Assembly: GCF_003112455.1 (NCBI RefSeq)
Contig: NZ_BDQX01000339.1
Span: 72,853 to 136,852 of the forward strand
Length of the DNA: 64,000 bases
Source of the DNA: Paenibacillus agaridevorans
Lineage (GTDB): Bacteria > Bacillota > Bacilli > Paenibacillales > Paenibacillaceae
Direction of reading: 5' to 3'
The notes beneath the pieces were generated by a model, which ran no database searches, was not told the DNA's origin, and worked only from the letters and a program-made list of their open reading frames with translations. This document shows, piece after piece, positions 16,352 to 24,930 of this stretch (positions are counted from its first letter, which is position 1; every line of letters begins with the position of its first letter). A program made the translations under genes and the position numbers.

Positions 16352-17289
16352 TCGGCCATTTCTTGCAATTCTTTCGTGAGGCTAGCCAGCGTCTTCGTTC
16401 GTTCATGGGATTCCTGTTGGTCGAATAAAAGCTGTTCTATCCATTCCCAAGTATCCTCTAGTCTGCGTCTTACCTGATAAAAACGCAGAACGTCGGGGAT
16501 TAGGGCGAAATCAGGATGTCGTTTCCGATAGACGCTTAAAAATGTTTCATAATAAGGTTGATCAACAAGGAACATGAAATCCGCCTCGACGGGTGCCAGT
16601 CGCAATCCTTCCCAATCGATTAAGATAACCTGTTCTTTTGCTATCATCAGATTCCAGTTATGGAGGTCGGTATGGCATAGTACATTTCGTAAGGGTCGTG
16701 GCAGCAAATCCCTTGATCGTTTTTCAATATCATCGATAAGTTCATTTAATTGTTCCGAATTCTGGTTTATCACTTCTCTTACGTCTAATGGAGCAATCGA
16801 TTGCCCATTGATAAGCTGCTTTAATTGACTGACAAAAGGAATGGAGAAATCTTCTTTAAGATGCTGCGTTTTAATTGGCAACTGTTCGTCGTACGAGTGA
16901 AGCTCTGCAATTATGTTCGCTAATTGTACCACCTGATTGTCCGTTAAATCCCGGTTTCCAATTGTTTCTCCCTCGATGTAATCATAGAGCAGAAAAATAC
17001 CGTCAGCGTTAGAGCATTGGTAATTACCGCCTTTTGTTACGCGGGGAACGGGGATTTTTCCATTTAGACTGCTGTGTTGATGAAGCCAGATCAGGACAGG
17101 GACATATTCGTTTATCAGGGCAGTCCATTTCGGAGTGGAAGCTCTGCTTTTCTCGTAAATTTTCAAGAAGTAAGGGCGGTTGCTCGCAATCATCTTGTAA
17201 GCAAGCGCGGACCAGCCGCCTTGTTGAGGCGTAAGGTGCGACACATTCAGCTCATAATGTTTATATATCGTTTCCTCAATCTTTTTCAT
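16348..17289 (-). CDS. APH-fold phosphotransferase
   Basis: A protein-kinase-like small-molecule kinase; substrate unknown (aminoglycoside, macrolide, spectinomycin or a metabolite). The start at 17289 (MKKIEETIYKHYEL) is preferred, with TGGAGAG before it; a longer in-frame start at 17376 has no site. The 313-residue product carries the catalytic Brenner loop LCHTDLHNWNLMI and the metal-binding LIDWEGLRLAP, with an N-lobe Lys in PYFLKIYEK. Features such as DLHNWNLM resemble phosphotransferases of the spectinomycin/choline-kinase-like branch. It converges with the BcrB-like gene (stops overlap) and diverges from another APH-fold gene 134 bases away. Confidence 0.82.
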   Translation of the reverse strand: MKKIEETIYKHYELNVSHLTPQQGGWSALAYKMIASNRPYFLKIYEKSRASTPKWTALINEYVPVLIWLHQHSSLNGKIPVPRVTKGGNYQCSNADGIFLLYDYIEGETIGNRDLTDNQVVQLANIIAELHSYDEQLPIKTQHLKEDFSIPFVSQLKQLINGQSIAPLDVREVINQNSEQLNELIDDIEKRSRDLLPRPLRNVLCHTDLHNWNLMIAKEQVILIDWEGLRLAPVEADFMFLVDQPYYETFLSVYRKRHPDFALIPDVLRFYQVRRRLEDTWEWIEQLLFDQQESHERTKTLASLTKELQEMAD

Positions 17290-17423
17290 AAGCTCTCCAT
17301 TTGGGAAGTAATAGGCAGAAGCTGTTACATCTCCTTCTTTAGGGATAATTATAATTGCACGCCTGTTTATGTGCAACGAGGCTGCAGATAGTGTTGGAAG
17401 GCAATCGTTCGCATGAGGGGCTG

Positions 17424-18290
17424 ATGGATTTGGATAATTGGGAGAAGCAATTAATGGAGCAAAGGTTGGAACATGTGAGAGCGGAGATGGGGGAACTGTC
17501 CTTTCAGGAAGTTGACTTCATCACCACGGGTTGCGAAAAAGATGTTTTGATTTTGGATAAGAATACAGTAGTTGCTTTCTATCGCAAAGGATTACAGGTT
17601 GAACGCTACAACGTACGACAAGAACTGATTCGGAGTTTAGCAAGGCAGACAGAGCCGGTTTTGCCTGAGTGTCTGTATTGTTCTCCAACCCAAACTTTTG
17701 TGGTGGAAAAATATGTGCCAGGTTCTCGAATTACACCTCATTATGTGGAAAAACATTTGGAAAGTGCACAACAAATAGGTCGACTAGTAGGAAGTTTTTT
17801 AAAACGACTTCATATGGCATCAGAACAAAAACTGGTTTTACAGACCGGTTTTGGAGAAGAAGTTCGGAATGATATGGTTGAAGGGGTTAAGTTGCTACAG
17901 TCCAAACTGTCACAATCAGAGATGGAGCAAGTGAAGGACTTTCTTAAAAATTATTATGAAATTTCGGCATCGGTTCGGACATGTATTGTACATGGGGATT
18001 TCCACTATGATAATATTCTGTGGGATGAGAGTACCGGTCGGATTGGAATTATAGATTTTAGCGAAGCGGGAAGAGAAGACCCCGCATTGGATTTTATGTA
18101 TATGGCTTATTATCCTATAGAATTCAGGCGCGCGGTATTTGAGGAGTATGGTTCAGCAGATACAAAACTATATGAAAGAAGCCAAATGTACGATAGAATC
18201 TATGGTTTGTATGATATGATCGAAAATATTCAGGGAAATCCCAGGAAACCAAGCTTTGAAAAAGGGTACACAAGATTTTTCACCACTTAA
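17424..18290 (+). CDS. Second APH-fold phosphotransferase
   Basis: A 288-residue kinase-like enzyme with the loop CIVHGDFHYDNILWD and metal motif IIDFSEAGREDPALD, as in aminoglycoside O-phosphotransferases. The N-lobe reads DFITTGCEKDVLILDKNTVVAFYRK. Two starts are possible: ATG at 17424 (GAGGGG only 3-4 bases away) or ATG at 17454 (GGAG with 9 bases spacing); the homologous part begins after both. A TATAAT (17350-17355) in the gap is symmetrical enough to serve both divergent genes. The gene is more A/T-rich than its surroundings. The substrate cannot be predicted; resistance is possible given the neighbours. Confidence 0.82.
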   Translation: MDLDNWEKQLMEQRLEHVRAEMGELSFQEVDFITTGCEKDVLILDKNTVVAFYRKGLQVERYNVRQELIRSLARQTEPVLPECLYCSPTQTFVVEKYVPGSRITPHYVEKHLESAQQIGRLVGSFLKRLHMASEQKLVLQTGFGEEVRNDMVEGVKLLQSKLSQSEMEQVKDFLKNYYEISASVRTCIVHGDFHYDNILWDESTGRIGIIDFSEAGREDPALDFMYMAYYPIEFRRAVFEEYGSADTKLYERSQMYDRIYGLYDMIENIQGNPRKPSFEKGYTRFFTT

Positions 18291-18364
18291 GAAAGTATAG
18301 GCTTTCGGAATCGCTCCAGCATAACCGCTGCTTGTGCGCGCGTCGCCGTTTCTGTCGGCCCTAG
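18287..18364 (-). pseudogene. Fragment of an SLH-domain C-terminus
   Basis: Read on the minus strand, 25 codons give LGPTETATRAQAAVMLERFR and four more residues before a TAA. This is the typical last third of an S-layer homology repeat (T-R-A-x-A-A-V-M-L). A stop codon lies directly upstream in frame and nothing upstream continues the domain, so it is a remnant of a lost surface-protein gene. It overlaps the end of the APH-fold gene. Confidence 0.6.
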
Positions 18365-18400
18365 TTAGTTTGCGATCTATAATTCGAGGAGGATTTGAAA

Positions 18401-18955
18401 ATGACAAAAGTAGTCTTCGGTATGACGATGTCGCTTGATGGATTCATTAATGACGCGGATGGCAGTGTCGCCTTGCTCTATCCTGATATGATAGAGCTTG
18501 GCCAGACCGACCTGATGCAGGAGTGGATTGACACAACCGGGGCTGCAGTTATGGGGCGCAGAACCTTTGGAATGGCTAGTGATCCTGATGGCTACGCCGA
18601 TGGTTATGAGTTTCAAGTACCCATTTTTGTTATTACTGAGCAAGCGCCGGAGAAAAAACCAAAAGAAAACGGCCGTATAAGTTTTACGTTCGTAGATAAT
18701 GTCGAAGCTGCGATTCAGCAAGCCAAACAAGCCGCAGGGGAAAAAGATGTCACGGTTGTGGGCGGCCCGAGCGTCGGCCAACAATTGCTAAAGGCCGGTC
18801 TTGTGGATGAATTGCAAATTGGCATTATGCCTGTTTTGCTTGGCGAGGGGCAGCGGCTTTTTGAGCATCTTGAAGGCATGAAGATCGTGCTCAAGAAGAC
18901 AAGGGTCGTTGAAACGGGCCAGCGTACTGACATGTGGTTTACAATTGAAAAGTAA
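18401..18955 (+). CDS. RibD C-terminal/DHFR-like reductase family protein (YyaP-like)
   Basis: A 184-residue soluble protein of the dihydrofolate-reductase-like superfamily, expected to bind NADPH; the true substrate is unknown. It begins TKVVFGMTMSLDGFI, has the nucleotide-loop region VTVVGGPSVGQQLLKAGLVDELQIGIMPVLLGEG, and ends with a typical short beta-hairpin. The ATG at 18401 is selected because GAGGAGGA lies about 7 bases upstream, ahead of a TTG two codons earlier. It stands alone, with no riboflavin or folate genes near. Such YyaP/YwjB-type proteins are common in Firmicutes. Confidence 0.88.
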   Translation: MTKVVFGMTMSLDGFINDADGSVALLYPDMIELGQTDLMQEWIDTTGAAVMGRRTFGMASDPDGYADGYEFQVPIFVITEQAPEKKPKENGRISFTFVDNVEAAIQQAKQAAGEKDVTVVGGPSVGQQLLKAGLVDELQIGIMPVLLGEGQRLFEHLEGMKIVLKKTRVVETGQRTDMWFTIEK

Positions 18956-19041
18956 TGGCTGACCGGTAACGGAAATGCGGGACCTTATCGATAAATGCTG
19001 CAGCCGCTATTAAAATTGCGCATTTCCCAGGTCCGCGAGGC

Positions 19042-19734
19042 TTATTCCTCGCGGACTTTCATATTTCTTGCCCAATAGAGCACCGGCGTGGCCAGGAACG
19101 AAATGAGCAGCTTCAGCAGATACGTCGTCAAAAAGATTTGGATCCAAATGTCGAAGGCATGCACCTTGTAAAAAGCGATCGTGCAAAACACGAGCGAATC
19201 GACGAATTGGCTCACAAGCGAGCTGCCGTTGATCCGGATCCAAAACTGATTGCGCACCGGGAACTTCGTCTTTAGGTAGCTAAAGACCCGAACGTCCAGA
19301 AACTGGCTGACAAAGTAGGCGCACATGCTGCCGGCCGCGACCTGCGGCAAGAAGCCAAAGAGCGCCTTCATCGGCTCGTGCGCGAAGTCATCGGCTTGCG
19401 GCACGAAGCCGAGCGTCATCTGCATCAGAATCGTGGACGCAATGAGCGTAAAGAAGCCGAACCATACGGCTTGCTTGGCCGATTGCCGGCCGTACTTTTC
19501 ATTAAGCAGATCCGTCGACATATAGATGGACGTGTAGATCGTATTGCCCAGCGTCATGACGATGCCGAACGTGCCAATGGACATCTCTATCGTTTTGGCG
19601 ACCTGGATATTGGCGATCACGGTGGCAAAGCCAATCCAGGCGTATAGTCCTTTCTTGCCGAACATGCGATAGCACAGCAGGAAAAGGCCAAAGTGGACGA
19701 GCATAAAAAGCACGCCCCACAACAAATTGAACAT
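19042..19734 (-). CDS. Queuosine-precursor transporter, YhhQ/VUT family
   Basis: A 230-residue membrane protein that imports queuosine precursors (preQ0, preQ1 or queuine) for tRNA modification. It has six predicted helices and family signatures ANIQVAKTIE near residue 40, LGNTIYTSIYMSTDLLNEKYGR near 80, and the C-terminal WIRINGSSLVSQFVDSLVF. A preQ1-I riboswitch overlapping its ribosome site confirms the role independently. No queuosine synthesis genes are near, so it may serve salvage. A strong hairpin (GTCCGCGAGG / CCTCGCGGAC, 19031-19056) spans its stop codon. Confidence 0.95.
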   Translation of the reverse strand: MFNLLWGVLFMLVHFGLFLLCYRMFGKKGLYAWIGFATVIANIQVAKTIEMSIGTFGIVMTLGNTIYTSIYMSTDLLNEKYGRQSAKQAVWFGFFTLIASTILMQMTLGFVPQADDFAHEPMKALFGFLPQVAAGSMCAYFVSQFLDVRVFSYLKTKFPVRNQFWIRINGSSLVSQFVDSLVFCTIAFYKVHAFDIWIQIFLTTYLLKLLISFLATPVLYWARNMKVREE

Positions 19735-19749
19735 GACAAAAAGGCCTCC

Positions 19750-19786
19750 TTAGTTTTGGTAACGCGGGATGGTTACGAACCGCGAC
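19750..19786 (-). ncRNA. preQ1-I riboswitch
   Basis: On the minus strand the stem CGCGG...CCGCG (19784-19780 with 19767-19763) encloses TTCGTAACCAT; then come TTACC and the A-rich tail AAAACTAA, which leads straight into AGGAGG. GGTTC in the 5' strand and the AAAACTAA tail are the hallmark of the preQ1 class I aptamer, which folds as a pseudoknot. Since the tail abuts the ribosome site, ligand binding should block translation of the transporter. Confidence 0.88.
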
Positions 19787-19851
19787 TGACGATATAGACA
19801 GCCACTATCCTAACAGTTTTTCCCGAGATTGAAAAGCTAAATCTGAAAGGG

Positions 19852-19877
19852 TTGACTTCAGTAATTTATGGTAAAAT
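19852..19877 (+). promoter_or_regulatory. Candidate trpB promoter
   Basis: TTGACT (19852) is followed by TGGTAAAAT (19869-19877), an extended -10. The spacing is short (14), so the extended -10 would carry most of the recognition. Transcription would begin about 45 bases before trpB, leaving no room for a T-box or an attenuator. Confidence 0.4.
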
Positions 19878-19926
19878 ATTAGGAGTGAACAGCCAATTCT
19901 ATTTCGAATAATGGAGGCGCTTACCT

Positions 19927-21087
19927 ATGGAGCAGCAGTTGCAGCAAGAGGGATACTTTGGAGAGTTTGGGGGCAGTTTCGTCCCGCCGGAATTGCAGGA
20001 GGTGCTGAGTTACCTGAGCGACCAATTCTACAAGCTGAAAGACGATCCGGAATTTAAGGAGGAGCTGCGCTATTACCTGAGCGAATACGTTGGCCGCGAG
20101 AATCCGCTGACGTATGCGGAGCGGTTATCCAAGGCTTGGGGCGGACCGAAGATTTATTTGAAGCGCGAGGACCTCAACCACACCGGAGCGCACAAAATCA
20201 ACAACGCGATCGGCCAGATACTGCTTGCCAAGCGTATGGGCGCCAAGCGGATTATCGCGGAGACCGGCGCGGGCCAGCACGGCGTAGCTACGGCAACGGC
20301 CTGCGCGATGTTTAACATGGAATGCGTCATCTACATGGGAGCCGAGGATACGCGCAGGCAGGCGCTTAACGTGTTCCGCATGGAGCTGCTCGGCGCAACC
20401 GTCGTACCGGTCGACAAGGGACAAGGACGGTTGAAGGACGCCGTAGACGAAGCGCTCGGCGATCTGGTCCGCAATTACAAGAACACGTTTTATCTGCTGG
20501 GCTCCGCGGTTGGTCCGCATCCGTTCCCGACGATGGTCAAGCACTTTCAGGCCGTTGTTAGCGAAGAATCGAAGCGGCAGATTGTGGAGAAAGAGGGACG
20601 TTTGCCGGATGCAGTGGTGGCTTGCGTGGGCGGAGGCAGCAACGCGATTGGCGCATTCGCGCACTACATTGACGAGCCGACCGTTCGTTTAATCGGCGTT
20701 GAACCCGATCAAGCACCGTCCTTAACCCAAGGTGTACCGAGTATTATTCACGGCTTCAAGTGTCTGGTGCTGCTGGACGAGAACGGCGAGCCGCAAAAAA
20801 CCTATTCCATCGCCGCGGGACTCGACTATCCGGGCATTGGGCCGGAGCATAGCCACCTCAAGGTGACGGGTCGGGCAGAATACGCAACGGTCACCAATGA
20901 GGAAGTGCTGGAAGCATTCCAGGAATTATCCCGCACGGAAGGAATCATTCCTGCCCTGGAGAGCGCTCATGCGATTGCTTACGCGAAGAAGCTGGCTCCG
21001 ACAATGGACCAGAATCAAATTATTATCATTAATTTGTCTGGCCGGGGAGATAAGGATGTCGAGCAAGTTTATCAAATGCTTAAGTAG
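19927..21087 (+). CDS. trpB: Tryptophan synthase beta chain
   Basis: This PLP enzyme condenses indole with serine to make tryptophan. The 386 residues match TrpB1 throughout: [14 protein letters not shown] at the start, PLP lysine K90 in [10 protein letters not shown]112 in [10 protein letters not shown], the phosphate loop GGGSNAIG, and LSGRGDKD at the end. The channel and TrpA-contact regions look intact. It stands alone: no trpA or other trp gene is adjacent, and the next gene is an unrelated membrane protein. It could be an extra copy, or the trp genes could be scattered. GGAGGCGC precedes the ATG. Confidence 0.95.
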   Translation: MEQQLQQEGYFGEFGGSFVPPELQEVLSYLSDQFYKLKDDPEFKEELRYYLSEYVGRENPLTYAERLSKAWGGPKIYLKREDLNHTGAHKINNAIGQILLAKRMGAKRIIAETGAGQHGVATATACAMFNMECVIYMGAEDTRRQALNVFRMELLGATVVPVDKGQGRLKDAVDEALGDLVRNYKNTFYLLGSAVGPHPFPTMVKHFQAVVSEESKRQIVEKEGRLPDAVVACVGGGSNAIGAFAHYIDEPTVRLIGVEPDQAPSLTQGVPSIIHGFKCLVLLDENGEPQKTYSIAAGLDYPGIGPEHSHLKVTGRAEYATVTNEEVLEAFQELSRTEGIIPALESAHAIAYAKKLAPTMDQNQIIIINLSGRGDKDVEQVYQMLK

Positions 21088-21105
21088 GCGATAGGGGCTG
21101 ACCAA

Positions 21106-21480
21106 ATGTTCGCGATCGCGGGCGCCGTCTTATTCGCGGTAGTTGCCATTATGACGATTTTGGTAGCTTTCGGACTGCCTCTGGGAGAGTTTACGATGGG
21201 CGGAAAATATAAGGTGCTGCCCGTTCGGCTCAGATATGCCGCCGTTATTTCATTTATCGTTCAGTTGTTTGCGATTGTCGTTATCTTGCAGGCTGGAGGG
21301 TGGTTGCCATTTTGGTTTTCCGAAACGGCGACCAAGTATATTTGCATGTTTTTTGCCGCTTATTTGTCACTGAATACAGTGGCGAATCTATTTTCCGTCA
21401 GCAAAAAGGAAAAATATGCGGCAACCCCGCTGTCCGCTGCAGCGGCTATCTGTTTCTGGATGGAGTCGATTCGCATGTAG
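21106..21480 (+). CDS. Small four-helix membrane protein, unknown
   Basis: Not recognised. The 124-residue product has four predicted membrane helices (around residues 3-25, 45-65, 72-98 and 100-120) with LPLGEFTMGGKYKVLP between the first two and VSKKEKYAAT before the last. It starts 18 bases after trpB with a weak ribosome site and may be read through from that promoter. Similar small proteins of Bacilli are annotated only as membrane proteins. Nothing suggests a role in tryptophan metabolism beyond position. Confidence 0.65.
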   Translation: MFAIAGAVLFAVVAIMTILVAFGLPLGEFTMGGKYKVLPVRLRYAAVISFIVQLFAIVVILQAGGWLPFWFSETATKYICMFFAAYLSLNTVANLFSVSKKEKYAATPLSAAAAICFWMESIRM

Positions 21481-21567
21481 GGATCTTGCACGTGATAAAT
21501 GCTCCGACTTCTAGTAAGCTAGTCATATAGGCATATTGTGCTATAACCGTTAGAAGGGAGCTTTTAC

Positions 21568-23430
21568 GTGAACGGTCCTATGATTCTCACTTTATCCGTA
21601 CTAGCCGTTGCGTCTGTTTTGTTCATCTCCGGGAAAGTGCGTTCCGATTTGGTTGCCATCGGAGCGCTAATCGTTTTAATGCTGTTTAACATTCTCACGC
21701 CAGCCGAAGCGTTGTCCGGCTTCGCCAATTCGGTCGTCATCATGATGATCGGGTTATTCATTGTAGGCGGCGGTATCTTCCAAACGGGGCTCGCGAACAT
21801 GGTCAGCAGGAAGATGCTGAAGCTGGCGGGGACGAACGAGACTCGGATGCTCGTCATGATTATGGTCGTCACGGCTGCCATTGGAGCGTTCGTGAGCAAT
21901 ACGGGGACGATCGCCGTCATGATGCCCATTGTCGTGAGCCTTGCGATGAGCGCGAAGACGAATCCGGGCAGGCTGCTCATGCCGCTTGCTTTTGCCAGCA
22001 GCATGGGCGGGATGCTCACTTTAATCGGAACTCCGCCCAATATGGTCATTCAAGAGGTATTGTCGGGAAGCGGATATAACGGAATATCCTTTTTTACGTA
22101 TACGCCGATCGGTCTCGTATGTATTGCGGTCGGGATTGTCTCGATGCTGTTCCTCCGCAGGTTTCTGCCGCAGAACGAAAAGGATGAAGGCGACCGGCGG
22201 ACGGGACGTTCGCTTAAGGATCTGGCGAAGAAGTACCAGCTTACGCAGAACCTTTATCGCGTGCAAGTGAGTCCGCACTCCCCGATTCGTTTCAAGACGT
22301 TGCAAGAACTGAATATATCTGCTCGACATGCGTTAAACGTAATCGAGATCAGGCGAAAGATATCGGCCAAGAACCAATTTTTTAAAACGATCAACCAAGA
22401 AGTCGCCGGATCGCATACGATCATCCAGGAAGAGGATATTATGTACGTTTACGGTGCCTTCGAGCGGGTGGAGGAGTTCGCCCGGGAGTTCGACCTGACG
22501 ATGCTTGATCATCAAGTCTCGGAAAACAAACGGGCATCGGGAACAGAACTGTTTGCGACGGAAGATGTCGGCATCGCCGAAGTCATGCTGACGCCTACGT
22601 CCGGGCTTATTAACAGACTCGTCAAACAATCCGGCTTCCGGGAGAAGTATCGCTTGAACATACTCGGGATTCAACGACAAGATCAATATCTTCTCCATAA
22701 TTTGAAAGAAGAGAAAATGCGCTTCGGCGATGCCCTGCTCGTGCAGGGGACGTGGAAGGATATCGCGAGGCTCGCGAACGAATCGGATGTCGTCGTTGTA
22801 GGGCAACCGATTGAGGAATCCCGCAAAGTGACGATGGACAATAAAGCGCCAATCGCGGCGGGTATCATGCTACTGATGGTCGTGCTGCTGGTATCGGATT
22901 TCATTCCCGCAGTGGCGTCAATCATGATCGCGGCTGTCCTGATGATTGTGTTCGGTTGCGTGAGAAGCATGGAGGAAGGGTACAAAACGATCAATTGGGA
23001 GAGCGTTGTGCTGATCGGCGGCATGATTCCAATGTCGATCGCGATCGAAAAGACGGGCGCCGCGGCGCTGTTGTCCGAAGGAATGGTAGGCGCGTTAGGC
23101 GGCTACGGTCCCATGGTCTTGCTTGCGGGCGTCTACTTTACGACTTCGCTTCTTACATTGTTCATCAGCAATACGGCATGTGCCGTCCTGTTCGCGCCTA
23201 TAGCCCTTTCTGCGGCGCTTCAGCTTGACGCCAATCCGTATCCGTTTCTGTTCGCGGTATCGATCGGAGCCAGCATGTGTTTCGCTTCGCCCTTTTCCAC
23301 GCCGCCCAATGCGCTTGTCATGTCGGCTGGACGTTATCGTTTCTCTCATTATCTCAAGGTTGGATTGCCGCTGCAGGTCATAATGGGCATCGTAATGGTG
23401 GCCGTGCTTCCGTTGTTTTTTCCGTTGTAA
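21568..23430 (+). CDS. SLC13/ArsB-type permease with RCK-C domains
   Basis: A 620-residue ion-coupled anion transporter (dicarboxylate, sulfate or similar). The GTG start has GAAGGGAGC upstream. Residues 1-205 form the first transport repeat, with the hairpin motif SNTGTIAVMMPIV and GTPPNMVIQEVL; residues 430-620 form the second, with SNTACAVLFAPIA and ASPFSTPPNALVM. Between them (about 215-400) lie two TrkA-C (RCK-C) ligand-binding domains (RVQVSPHSPIRFKTLQEL and EVMLTPTSGLINRLVKQSGF). This domain order is known in the SLC13-like family with regulatory inserts. The gene is not linked to a matching enzyme, so the substrate is open. Confidence 0.9.
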   Translation: MNGPMILTLSVLAVASVLFISGKVRSDLVAIGALIVLMLFNILTPAEALSGFANSVVIMMIGLFIVGGGIFQTGLANMVSRKMLKLAGTNETRMLVMIMVVTAAIGAFVSNTGTIAVMMPIVVSLAMSAKTNPGRLLMPLAFASSMGGMLTLIGTPPNMVIQEVLSGSGYNGISFFTYTPIGLVCIAVGIVSMLFLRRFLPQNEKDEGDRRTGRSLKDLAKKYQLTQNLYRVQVSPHSPIRFKTLQELNISARHALNVIEIRRKISAKNQFFKTINQEVAGSHTIIQEEDIMYVYGAFERVEEFAREFDLTMLDHQVSENKRASGTELFATEDVGIAEVMLTPTSGLINRLVKQSGFREKYRLNILGIQRQDQYLLHNLKEEKMRFGDALLVQGTWKDIARLANESDVVVVGQPIEESRKVTMDNKAPIAAGIMLLMVVLLVSDFIPAVASIMIAAVLMIVFGCVRSMEEGYKTINWESVVLIGGMIPMSIAIEKTGAAALLSEGMVGALGGYGPMVLLAGVYFTTSLLTLFISNTACAVLFAPIALSAALQLDANPYPFLFAVSIGASMCFASPFSTPPNALVMSAGRYRFSHYLKVGLPLQVIMGIVMVAVLPLFFPL

Positions 23431-23516
23431 AGCACCGATGAATTCTTCCCGGTTGATTCGTCTATAACTATGAAGGCAGAAATAGATGATCAAACAAACT
23501 CAAGGAGGAATAATCG

Positions 23517-23939
23517 ATGACCGTAAAACTTACACCGTACATTACTTTGGAAGGCAACACCAAGGAAGCCATCACGTTTTATGAACAAACAATCGGAGCG
23601 GAGGTACTTTCCATCCTGACCTATGGAGATATGCCGGACATGCCGGATACATTCTCCGAAAATCTCAAGGACCTTGTGGCACATGCCAAGCTGCGAGTTG
23701 GCGAATCCGAGCTTATGTTCTCGGATACTCCCGGCGGTTCGGCAATTGAAGCGGGCAAAAGAGTCACGATCTGCATCACGACGAACGACGTGGAGCATTC
23801 CAGACGAATCTTTGAAGCATTGCGGCAAGGCGGGCAAGTAAACATGCCTTTCAGCGAAGAGGCTTTCAGCCCCGGCTTCGGCGATGTGACGGATAAATTC
23901 GGCGTGACCTTTCAAATTTATACGGAAATTCCGGGCTGA
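23517..23939 (+). CDS. VOC-fold (PhnB/YjdN-like) protein
   Basis: A 140-residue protein of the glyoxalase/vicinal-oxygen-chelate superfamily in its PhnB-like branch. It begins VKLTPYITLEGNTKEAITFYEQ, has the middle strand LRVGESELMFSDTPGG and ends GDVTDKFGVTFQIYTE, which is the common signature. These proteins usually dimerise; many have no known substrate and some bind drugs. CAAGGAGGAA precedes the ATG. It is a single gene, convergent with the dehalogenase gene across a strong terminator. Confidence 0.9.
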   Translation: MTVKLTPYITLEGNTKEAITFYEQTIGAEVLSILTYGDMPDMPDTFSENLKDLVAHAKLRVGESELMFSDTPGGSAIEAGKRVTICITTNDVEHSRRIFEALRQGGQVNMPFSEEAFSPGFGDVTDKFGVTFQIYTEIPG

Positions 23940-23974
23940 ATTTCAGGATGCTGAAAGAACGAGCCGCTTTTCAC

Positions 23975-24013
23975 GCCTGCGAGGGGCTGTCACTAAGGGA
24001 CAGCCCCCTTGCA
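23975..24013. terminator. Bidirectional terminator hairpin
   Basis: GCCTGC outer arm with inner arms GGGGCTGTC / GACAGCCCC and a short loop, closed by GCAGGC. It fills the 76-base gap between two convergent genes. A very similar inner stem occurs at 58165-58189. Confidence 0.7.
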
Positions 24014-24015
24014 GG

Positions 24016-24894
24016 CTATGCTAGCTTCATTAACCAAGAGGCAAGTGCCTCGCCAATTTCATGAGGCGAATCCTCCTGGGGATAATGAAGTCCGCGGACG
24101 GTAATCTCCGTTTGCATGGGCCAGGTTCGGCAGAATTCAACATGGGATTTCGGCATTGTGCCTGGATCGCAGTTAACGAAAAGTTTCGGGAACGAGCTCT
24201 GGGCTAACCACTCACCGTACCTGATCACAATGTCCGTCACATCGGCCGGGTTTCCATCAAAGGGAAGTTGCCGCGGCCAGGTTAACGTTGGTCGGCGTCC
24301 TTCGCCGGGCAGCAAGAATGGTCGACGATATTCCGCCATCTCATCCTCCGTCAACTTGCGCATAATGCCGATTGGAAGGTTCGTCTCGATGAAAGAGTTG
24401 TGTTCTAACACCATTTGCTCACCCTCGCTGGATCGTAATGCCTGGAAAATGTTCCGTCCCCGTTCCGGCAGCTCGCTCCAACTACGCGGTTTTATGATTC
24501 CCTCCATGTAGGCGATTCCTTTAACGGCATCCGGATGGCGGTACGCCCAATCAAATCCCAAGGCCGATCCCCAATCGTGCACCACAAACGTAACCCGCTC
24601 GCGAACGCCAAGTTGATCCAGAAAGGCATCGAGGTAGCGACGATTCTCTACAAAAGTGTAAGAGTCGGAACCGCTATGGGGAATTTTTTCGGAATCCCCC
24701 ATGCCTATGAGGTCAGGAGCAATGCAACGACCGAAATTTTGAGCATAAGGAATAATTTCACGCCAGAGATAAGAGGAAGTAGGGTTGCCGTGCAGAAAGA
24801 CAATCGGATCGCCGCTTCCTTCGTCTACATAGGCCATTTCCAGACCGAGTACTCGTTGACGCTTTTTTTCGTAGGGGAAAGACGTTTCAGTCAT
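24016..24894 (-). CDS. Haloalkane dehalogenase, HLD-II type
   Basis: An alpha/beta hydrolase that replaces a halogen on an alkyl halide by hydroxyl. With the start at 24894 (AAAGGTGAG upstream; a GTG 12 bases earlier is weaker) the 292-residue product keeps every HLD-II catalytic element at the expected spacing: halide-binding N37 in HGNPTSSYLW, nucleophile D107 and halide-binding W108 in VHDWGSALGF, acid E131 in AYMEGIIKP, and base H270 in GLHYPQEDSP. The close match to DhaA and LinB around each site favours this call over a plain hydrolase or epoxide hydrolase. It follows a TetR gene by 36 bases on the same strand, so it is probably controlled by it. Natural substrates of such enzymes are often unknown. 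Confidence 0.9.
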   Translation of the reverse strand: MTETSFPYEKKRQRVLGLEMAYVDEGSGDPIVFLHGNPTSSYLWREIIPYAQNFGRCIAPDLIGMGDSEKIPHSGSDSYTFVENRRYLDAFLDQLGVRERVTFVVHDWGSALGFDWAYRHPDAVKGIAYMEGIIKPRSWSELPERGRNIFQALRSSEGEQMVLEHNSFIETNLPIGIMRKLTEDEMAEYRRPFLLPGEGRRPTLTWPRQLPFDGNPADVTDIVIRYGEWLAQSSFPKLFVNCDPGTMPKSHVEFCRTWPMQTEITVRGLHYPQEDSPHEIGEALASWLMKLA

Positions 24895-24930
24895 AAAGAA
24901 TCTCACCTTTCATTTGTAGGGAAACCAATA

